Translations under genes and position numbers: made by a program
Assembly (NCBI GenBank): GCA_903901375.1
Contig: CAIUQV010000674.1
Coordinates: 1-5,607 of the forward strand
Reading direction: 5' to 3'
DNA: 5,607 nt
DNA from: an uncultured Ignavibacteriota bacterium
GTDB taxonomy: Bacteria; Bacteroidota; Ignavibacteria; Tepidaquicellales; Tepidaquicellaceae
In this document: positions 5,177-5,607 of the stretch, in pieces
How positions within the stretch are numbered: the first letter of the stretch is position 1
Layout of the letters: every line of letters begins with the position of its first letter
The notes under the pieces: model-generated
The model's input: the letters and a program-made list of their open reading frames with translations, nothing else
The model's database searches: none
What the model was told of the DNA's origin: nothing

Positions 5177-5607
5177 ATGAAAACAGAACAAAAACAAAGT
5201 ATATCAAGAAAGGTTTGCAGAGTATCTTATGGATCAGATATTTCTTCAGAAAGCTTTGTAGCCTCGTGTGGTGTTATGTACGATAACCTTCACAGAGAAG
5301 TGAACAATGTAAAGAAGTTCACAAATAATAACAGAGGTTTTGAGAAGTTCATAGCTTATACAAAGAAACACCTTAAGAGCATAAATCTTGTTGACAATGC
5401 TGAGGTCTGGTTCGTAATGGAAGCATCAGGAGTGTATTATGAGAATCTCGCATACTTTCTGAATAAGAAAGGATTAAATGTTCATGTAGCTTTAGCAAAT
5501 AAGGTGAAGAACTTCACCCGGACAATGGAGAATAAGTCAAAGAATGACGAACTTGACTCGAGGGCAATAAGCCTTTATGGGCTTGAAAAGCAGCTTCTTC
5601 AATGGAA
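5177..5607 (+). CDS. IS110-family recombinase (DEDD transposase), N-terminal 143 residues, partial
   Basis: The frame is open from ATG 5177 to the window end. The RuvC-like DEDD domain is recognisable: GSDISSESFVAS with D21, VMEASGVYYENLA with E82, and KSKNDELDSRAI with D124 and D127. Spacing agrees with known IS110 recombinases, which use these four acidic residues to bind Mg2+. The C-terminal domain with the catalytic serine is beyond the window. The next Met (M34) lies after D21, so the first ATG is the right start; an in-frame stop at 5135-5137 excludes any longer form. No Shine-Dalgarno is seen, and the leader is A/T rich. The enzyme would join donor and target DNA under the guidance of the RNA encoded just upstream. 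All visible catalytic residues are intact, so activity is possible. Confidence 0.92.
   Translation, partial: MKTEQKQSISRKVCRVSYGSDISSESFVASCGVMYDNLHREVNNVKKFTNNNRGFEKFIAYTKKHLKSINLVDNAEVWFVMEASGVYYENLAYFLNKKGLNVHVALANKVKNFTRTMENKSKNDELDSRAISLYGLEKQLLQW

Larger units (their letters stand above)
4862..5607 (+). mobile_element. IS110-family insertion sequence, left end and 5' part (runs off the window)
   Basis: The left boundary is set by two independent signs. The interrupted repeat loses similarity after CT at 4860-4861, and the RNA encoded in the leader contains TACGAG (5101-5106), complementary to CTCGTA across that junction (4860-4865). There are no terminal inverted repeats to see, as is usual for IS110 elements. 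A small hairpin, GTTAC-AAAA-GTAAC (4867-4880), lies near the tip. The 315-bp leader carries the presumed bridge RNA, and the recombinase follows. A long 5' leader on the recombinase strand is typical of the IS110 group rather than the IS1111 group, whose RNA lies downstream. The right end is outside the window. Confidence 0.8.

Overview
The window reads as an AT-rich chromosome segment from a Bacteroidota/Ignavibacteriota-type bacterium. The grounds are indirect: start codons lack Shine-Dalgarno sequences and sit in A/T-rich leaders, the cell-envelope proteins look Bacteroidota-like (lipoproteins with an SSC lipobox, a small outer-membrane barrel ending in an aromatic/hydrophobic strand), and the intergenic DNA carries short dyad repeats of the TAATCCCT..GGGAT and GGAATRCCTACGGCATTC types. 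No taxonomic marker gene is present, so this placement is an inference.

Left part (17-4036), all on the minus strand and read right to left. First comes an unrecognised 270-aa protein (4036-3224). It is followed by a short 160-aa lipoprotein (3143-2661), a 546-aa lipoprotein (2559-919) and a 301-aa outer-membrane beta-barrel protein (922-17). The two lipoproteins are paralogues. The short one aligns without gaps to the first ~154 residues of the long one, and both genes carry the same 22-bp leader just upstream of their ATG. The long lipoprotein and the barrel overlap by ATGA and are almost certainly co-translated. The set looks like an envelope module of unknown role.

Middle part (4037-4861), non-coding and dense in repeats. 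It holds six 11-bp direct repeats (4104-4169) upstream of the 270-aa gene, an orphan hairpin (4281-4299), five dyad units spaced 49-50 bp apart (4483-4710), a 14-bp GC palindrome (4818-4831), and two copies of a palindromic repeat. One of those copies is intact (4421-4460). The other is cut off in its middle at 4861.

Right part (4862-5607), plus strand: the left end of an IS110-family insertion sequence. The recombinase gene starts at 5177 and runs off the window with its DEDD residues visible. Its 315-bp leader folds into what looks like a bridge RNA (about 4931-5134) with a closing helix and two internal-loop hairpins. The guides can be read directly. The first loop contains AATGCCT and GCCGTAG, which fit the two halves of the repeat that the element interrupts. 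The second loop contains TACGAG, the exact complement of CTCGTA at the element's own left junction. Element boundary, CT core, target and RNA therefore agree with each other. This is the most notable object in the window. Bridge RNAs are an established property of IS110 elements, so the novelty lies in this particular RNA-target pair and its somewhat different architecture.
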